From: Tribonema minus | Taxonomy: Eukaryota > Sar > Xanthophyceae > Tribonematales > Tribonemataceae | Assembly (NCBI GenBank): GCA_017506865.1 | Contig: JAFCMP010000031.1 | Coordinates: 248,001-312,000 of the forward strand | Direction: 5' to 3' | Length of the DNA: 64,000 nt | In this document: one piece after another, positions 58,901 through 64,000 of the stretch | Numbering within the stretch: the first letter of the stretch is position 1 | Layout of the letters: each line of letters begins with the position of its first letter | Made by a program: the position numbers and the translations under genes | The notes under the pieces: model-generated | What the model was told of the DNA's origin: nothing | Database searches by the model: none | What the model saw: only the letters and a program-made list of their open reading frames with translations

Positions 58901-61900
58901 GGCGGCGGCGACGGCGGGGACCTGCAGCAGTGGGTGGAGGTGCTATATCACGCGGGCCTCGTGCTCGTGCAGCCCGAGTCGTACAGCGGCGGGGCGCGCG
59001 CGCGGTGGGACTGCGGCAGCGTCGTGAAGGTATGCAATGAGCGTGTCATGGCGGTATATAGGTAGAACCTCGCCCCGACCCTCAGTAGTATGTGGCATGG
59101 GCAGAGCCGCTGCGATGCTGCACGTGCCGTTCCCTGGACGGCGAGTGCACACGGGCGCGCATCTCTGCTGCCCCTTAGGTCCTTTGTGCCGACTGCTGTA
59201 TCAACTTCAACCTTAAGCCTCATGCTCGGGGAGCGTATGCGCTTTTGCCCGGTGTGCTACGCTGTGCGGTCTCCCCGCGGGCATATGCGGAGATGTCTTG
59301 GACGCCATTGCTGACTCGCTGCAGGCATCCCACAAGTGCTGCCGCGCAGCGTGCGCTCGCGCTCTGCCCAACTCCTCACGTCGTGGCCAGGACCCCACGT
59401 GCTTGGGCGCTCGTACTCCTGCAGATGTGGGCGCGGCGCGCACACGGCTAGCCAATCACCTTCAAGTGAGCGCTCCTGACCGCCAGGTGGTGCGCAACTG
59501 ACAAGCACTGCTGCCGTATCATTCCGCCGCGCGCCGCGCCCCCACGCAGCTGCTGCGCGATGCGGGCCTGCTCTCCGCGGCCGTCGGCTTCGATGCGGTG
59601 CTGGCGATCTTCGAACGCCATGCGCGGTGCCGCGACGCCAGCGGCGACGGCGCCGCCAGCGGCTTCGATGACGGGCTGCTGGAGCTGGAGGTTGACGCCT
59701 TCTCCGCCTTCATGCGCGATTTTGCGGACGCGTGGAGCGCAGCTCCCGGCGGCGGCTGCGGCGGCGGCAGCGCGCCGCTGCGGCTGCTGCTGGCGCGGCA
59801 GCTGCTGCCCGCGCTCAACGTGCTGAACGCCGCGGCCGCCGGCGCCGCTGCCGCCGCAACGGCGGGCGACGCTGCCGCTGCGCCGCCGCAGCTTTTTGAC
59901 TGCGGCGCGCTGAGGCTGCTGCGCGAGCACTGCCACACACTGACAACCCTGCACCTGCGGTACTGCCGCGATCGGGGGCAGCACGGCGGCGGTGCCGCGG
60001 CGGCGGCGGCGGCGGCAAGTGCTGGCAGCACGGCGGAGGGCACAGCAGCGATGACGGCAGAGGACGCGGTGCGGTGCGCACGCGCCGTTGGCATCGTCCC
60101 GGACGTGTGCAGCGCGCGCAGGTGCGGTCGAGCGTGCCACATTGTGACTTGCACTGCAGGCTGTATAACTTCTACGACTCTTTGCCTCTCTGATCCTGCT
60201 CGCTTGAACAAGGCGACCGTAGGGATTGCAAACAGAGGCGGGGGGTCATTATCTTAGCACGTGACCCGCGGTGACTGCCCGCACTGCCATGGGCCTGTCA
60301 GTGCGCAGTGGTGGCATTCAGCAGGCGGTGTCGTGCTGGACTGAAATCGTATGCAACAACCCCACATTCTGTCAATGTTGTACTTGAGTCATTCATGTAC
60401 TGCAAGTCCTGATTGCAAAGTGCAGGAGTCAGCAAGTAGTAGATGCGGAACACCGATTGTCTCCTCAGGTTGTACGACTTTGTTGCGATCGTGCTGTTAC
60501 AGCAGTGCTCAGAGCACTAGCCAGCGGACGTGTTTTGCGCGGCTCGTCCGCTTTTTCCGCGGCGCATTGCAGCAGGGACCGGCAGCCGCGACATGCACCA
60601 TACAGCCCAGGACAAAGCCTCACGCGCCGCGCGTGGCGCACAATGCTACTCTCTTCAGGAGGTTGTGACATGAGCACGACCCTGCAGCACGCCATCACTT
60701 CATCATGCACGTCTGATGCTGCGGCTCGTGGAATCAAACTCAGCGCCGCCAAACCACGCGCCCCTATGCACCGCCGCTTCGCACAGGCTGCGCGCGCTGG
60801 CCGCAGCGGCGCGCCACCCGCGCAGCGTACGCCATGCCCACAGCGACGGCGCCGCCGCCGCCGCTGCTGCCGCGGACCCCTCAGCGGACTGCGACGCCAG
60901 CTGCTTCACCGTCGCCACCGCCGCCACCGGCGCCGCCCCCGCCGTGAGCCTCACGTACCCGGAGTGGTGCGAGCTGCTGCTGCGCTGCGCGGCGCTGCTG
61001 CTGCCGCCGCCGCCAGCGCCGGCCGCGGCTGGCGCCGCTGCGAGCGCGGCAGCGCTTACCGGCGGCGAGCCATTAGCTCGGCTTCTGTACGTGATGGGCA
61101 TCGACGTGGCCGCTGGCGCGGAAGCCGTTTCGCACAACGGCGGCAGTAACGCTGCAGCGGCGCTGCCGCTGCCGCATGTGGCGGCGGCGGCGGCGGCGGA
61201 CGCAGCAGGCGACGCGCGGCGGCACAGCTCCCCGGACGGCCGCAGCGCGGCGGCAGTCGCGGCGGCAGCAGCGGCGCGGCGCGCGAGCGGCGGCGTGCCC
61301 AACGCGCACGGCAGCGGCGGCCGCGACAGCTGCGCCTCGCCGACGCGGCAGGCGCGGCAAGCAATGGACAGGTGAGCGCTGCTGACCGCTGCTGCTTGCT
61401 CACTCCACCTGCGCGCTGGAGGCGTAGCATAGCACTAGCGCGTGCGCTTACGGGCGCGGTGCACTGACGCGCTGAGGAGCGCTGCTGATGCGACGTGCGC
61501 TGCGCGCTGCTGCCGCCGCCCGCGCAGCCTGCTGGGGGAGTGGAGCGCGGCGGTGCTGCGGTCGCCCACGCGCATGGCGCGCCGCGTGATCCGCGCGATC
61601 GAGCGCGCCACCGCCGCCGACGCGCGCAGCGGCGGCGGCGGTGACGGGGGTGGGGACGGCGCCGCGCTGCCGCTGAATGAGGACCTGTTTAGCGCAGGCA
61701 AGTCTCACCATCGGTAGCAATGCGCGGGGGCCTTGCCTCACGTGTTGAATCTGAGCATCAACGTGACGCAGGCGTATAGGCGATGCGTTGGAAGAGCACG
61801 GCGTGCGTGCGCAGCGGCGGACGGGAGAGTCGGCCTTCTCCCTGGAGGCAGGGAGCTGCCTGATCACACAGATGTCCATGGCGGTTGGCCGTCAGTTGTG

Positions 61901-64000
61901 TTGCCGAGTCTCGCATCCACATGCTGTTGGTGGGGGGGGGAGGGGTCTAGTGAGCGCGAGTGTTGCGCTTCATCCTGCGGCGTTCGGGTCATTGCACGGC
62001 ACCGCCATGAAGCGCATTGTGTGCCGACTTGAACATCTGATTTGCTGCGTCCGCGACTGCTGAGTGCTGAGGCCGCCTGCGCACTTGCGCACGCGCACTG
62101 CAGTGCGCTCTGGGGGCTGCTAACCCTAACCCTAACCCTAAGCGCATGCCGTCTCTCAGCCGCGTCGATGCAAACGCGAGAGGGCACGCTGACAGCACAC
62201 GATGCGCACGCAGCTCTCGCATTCGCAGCAGCGCCTCGCCCCGCGCCGCCCTTGCACGTCCCCGCTGGCGCTTGCAGGACGGCACTGCTGCCTGCGTTCG
62301 CCTCTTGGCGGCACGCATCGACATAATTATACTTCAAGTGGTAGGGTCAGGGTCAGGGCCGTGGGCTGCGACACGCGAACGTATCGACCGCGCCGCCCTC
62401 TCACGTGCCGTTGAATGCGACCTCAGCAGGTGCCATCGCCGCCGACGCGTCGGCGCGAGCGTACGCGGCGGTGACGAAGCTCAACGCGGGCGCGCCTCGC
62501 GGCGACGGCGACGGACGCTCGACCTCTGCCGACAGCAGCAGCAGCGGCGGCGGCGGCGGCGGCGGCAGCGACGGCTGGCACGCCGACACGTCCCCGCAGC
62601 AATCTCACCGTGCCTCGCAGGTATGCTCCGGCGGTGATGGGCACAAAGGCAGATTGCATGTATGTTCTCACAGATATCATGTTTGCCATAAACGGTGCAT
62701 GCAGCGTGTGCATTGCGCGCCTCCGGTGCGGGCCGCGCCGCTGCCTCTGCCGCCGTGCCGGCGTGCTCCTCGTGCTGCGTTGGTGCTGCTGCCGCTGCGT
62801 GGCATCCCTGCAGGCGTGCTGCTGCTGCTGCTCTCCCCTATCGATATCTACTTATAGCACACGCGAGACACTCACTGCTAGCTTGCCACCCACTTTGCAA
62901 TGTCCGCCTCCACAGCACGGCGAACTCCCGCCCGGCCGCACGCCGCTCAGTCCGCTGCCCGCGAAAGCGTGCAGTGGCGGCGGCGGCGGCGGCGGCGCGG
63001 CGGCGGCGGTGGACCCCTGGCAGCGCGCGGCGGCGCAGCGCGGCGCGCGCTACGGCCTGCGCGCGCAGCAGACGCTGGCGCTGGAGGACACGTTCTTCGC
63101 GTTTGCCAACGCGTCTCCCGCGGCCGGCACTCCAGGCGCAGGTGATTTGAAGCCGCTCGAAGCACTCTGCAGTAGGGCTGGGGCCGGCTTTAAAGAATCT
63201 GTTTCATCATCTTCGCAGATGCGGCGGGGGAAGGGGGGTGCCTCACATGCGGGCGTGCCATTTTCTTCTTCAATGATCTGTGTCCTCTTACTGTCTCAGT
63301 GTGGGTCAGGTGTACATCATCGTCGCACGACACCCCCCCCTCTCCGCTATCACCAGCACCATACAAGAACCATTGCCAAACACTGGGGCCCCCTTCAGCA
63401 TACGCCTCACGGAGGCCGAGGATGGCAACGTGATGTTGCTTTCTGCAGCAGCGCTCCGCAGCCGCTGCGCTGCTGCTGCTGCTGCTGCTGCTGCACGCTC
63501 TGCATATGTGGGCCCGTCGCCGCACGGCTCATCGTGCTTGCGCTCTCACGCCTGCGCACCATCGCAGTCGCCCCCGCTTCCTCCCATGTCCTCTTGTCGC
63601 GCACGCCTGCAGCAGCAGCTTCTGTTACCTTACCGCCTGCTGTCCCTCTCTCAAGCGCAGCGGGCGAAGGCGGCGGTGGCGGCCGCGGTGCCACGCTGCT
63701 GTCCGCGGCGGCATTCTACGCGCTGCTCTGCCGCTGCGGCATGCTGCACGACGGCCTGCCGCTGCACGACATTGCGCTGTCGTTCCACGCAGCTGCCGCG
63801 TGCGCAGCCGGCGGCGGACGGGGCGAGCTGCGCGCGCGCGACGCCGGCGGCGCTGTTGTCGAGGTCCCCGCCATAGGTGGGTGCCTGCCACCTCGGGCTC
63901 TGCTGTGGTTATGTGCCCATATAGCGTCGTAGGCGTGTCGATGCGACGTGCGGCATCCGCTGCGCACTGCACTCTGTGTCAGCGCTCATCGGCGGAAGGA
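49978..64000 (+). CDS. Very large modular protein of helical, EF-hand-like repeats (gene runs off the right edge)
   Basis: Exons (phases match throughout): 49978-49992, 50168-50545, 50896-51200, 51507-51820, 52097-52322, 52830-52949, 53220-53520, 54099-54749, 55146-55442, 55858-56075, 56612-56807, 57134-57212, 57986-58085, 58765-59029, 59550-60121, 60469-60495 (uncertain), 60787-61371, 61528-61697 (GC donor), 62430-62620, 62916-63141, 63661-63876, then onward. More than 1810 residues are encoded here. Modules of about 100-150 residues recur: a helix ending LF or VF plus AxHA, a stretch with F-x-x-L and GVL or GLL, then L-x-F/W-x-x-F-x-x-x-L-x-x-x-A, for example SWHDFQECLVAVALGLF, SFPLFVDCLFGCAAELL, DFGRFTEFLYCAAAR and TYPEWCELLLRCAALLL. 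This recalls degenerate EF-hand pairs of ciliary proteins, but no canonical calcium loop is seen. Ala, Gly and Pro tracts link the modules. The family is not recognised. The 15 bp first exon is tentative. Confidence 0.72.
53933..54098. repeat. 84 bp tandem duplication at the acceptor of exon 8 of the large gene
   Basis: ATTGTTACAGGCAG starts at 53933 and again at 54017. Each copy continues through GGTGCGTATCATGTGTTG and ends AACGGCTCTGC, and only the second ends in the functional CAG acceptor at 54096-54098. Another exon-edge duplication, here on the intron side. Confidence 0.8.
55826..55845 (+). other. Run of 20 C forming the pyrimidine tract of an acceptor
   Basis: Twenty consecutive C lie 12 bases upstream of the CAG acceptor of the exon that starts at 55858. 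Pure C polypyrimidine tracts are unusual, and runs of this length are prone to length change. Confidence 0.6.
57944..57958. repeat. Short interstitial telomere-like tract (TTAGGG type)
   Basis: CAGGGTTAGGGTTAG lies in an intron of the large gene, 27 bases before an acceptor. It suggests TTAGGG as the telomere unit of this organism, but the tract is too short to be more than suggestive. Confidence 0.45.
58153..58214. repeat. Perfect 31 bp tandem duplication
   Basis: A 31 bp unit beginning TAAAAAGCACAGTCTGCGAG occurs twice with no mismatch, at 58153-58183 and 58184-58214, in an intron of the large gene. The lack of divergence indicates a recent event. Confidence 0.85.
62120..62141. repeat. Interstitial telomere-like tract, three CCCTAA units
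   Basis: CTAACCCTAACCCTAACCCT followed by AA lies in an intron of the large gene. A degenerate AGGGTCAGGGTCAGGG tract follows at about 62343-62357. This does not mark a chromosome end, since coding exons continue on both sides. Confidence 0.6.

Noticed and set aside
60469-60510. End of the large gene at the TAG near 60508
   Set aside because: The frame can leave by a weak donor at 60496 or skip this exon; exon 60787-61371 then joins in phase and further modules follow, so the gene most likely continues.
57944-62141. Telomere or subtelomere
   Set aside because: The CCCTAA/TTAGGG tracts are two to three units long, lie in introns, and coding exons continue on both sides.
1-64000. tRNA and rRNA genes
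   Set aside because: I looked for B-box (GGTTCGAATCC-like) and rRNA core sequences and found none; a tRNAscan-SE or Infernal run would settle this.

Overview
This window looks like nuclear DNA of a photosynthetic eukaryote with a secondary (red-lineage) plastid, most likely a heterokont (ochrophyte) alga. Genes are split by many introns with AG|GTGAGC- or AG|GTRNG-type donors and CAG acceptors. Three unrelated proteins (a peroxidase, a HAD phosphatase and a DUF3082 protein) begin with a signal peptide followed by an ASAF-like motif (ASAFVV, ADAFLL, GVAFLP), the hallmark of plastid import in algae with four-membrane plastids. Mitochondrial genes (COA5/PET191, QCR8, an SLC25 carrier) and short TTAGGG tracts agree with a eukaryotic nuclear genome. 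The species assignment is inference; I could not search databases. I rebuilt gene models by hand, requiring splice consensus and matching intron phase at every junction. Each rebuilt frame closes exactly unless stated.

Layout. 39-5501 (-): N-terminal part of a SKI3/TTC37-like TPR protein with a hAT-type MITE in intron 1. 6281-12662 (+): an eight-exon peroxidase with plastid and lumen-type targeting, CCP-like at the ascorbate site, with a second hAT-like element in its last intron. 14043-19256 (+): an M48 metallopeptidase. 21104-23501 (-) and 23769-26063 (+): a divergent pair of plastid proteins, an SGPP-like sugar phosphatase and a DUF3082 membrane protein. 26679-33001 (-): a seven-exon SLC25 carrier of oxoglutarate/malate type. 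33563-34692 (-): a small secreted Cys-containing protein. 34971-35174 (+): COA5/PET191. 36338-39959 (-): an unrecognised protein with coiled coils and an Ala/Glu-rich region. 40340-41098 (+): a HAD nucleotidase-like protein. 42779-46565 (+): a UBA/CUE-like protein with GW/WG repeats, polyQ and PPG motifs. 48704-49687 (-): QCR8 of complex III. 49978 to beyond the right edge (+): a very large gene of at least 21 exons encoding repeated helical, EF-hand-like modules.

Five gene pairs are divergent across 267-779 bp, which suggests shared promoters. The most striking genome-level pattern is repeated local tandem duplication of exon edges with adjoining intron (periods about 84-400 bp), seen in at least four genes, plus three GC-AG introns and a dispersed TTGAAGTT motif found in both promoters and introns. 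The peroxidase is the most interesting single gene: its sequence predicts a thylakoid-lumen enzyme that lacks the ascorbate-binding residues and has cytochrome c peroxidase spacing.
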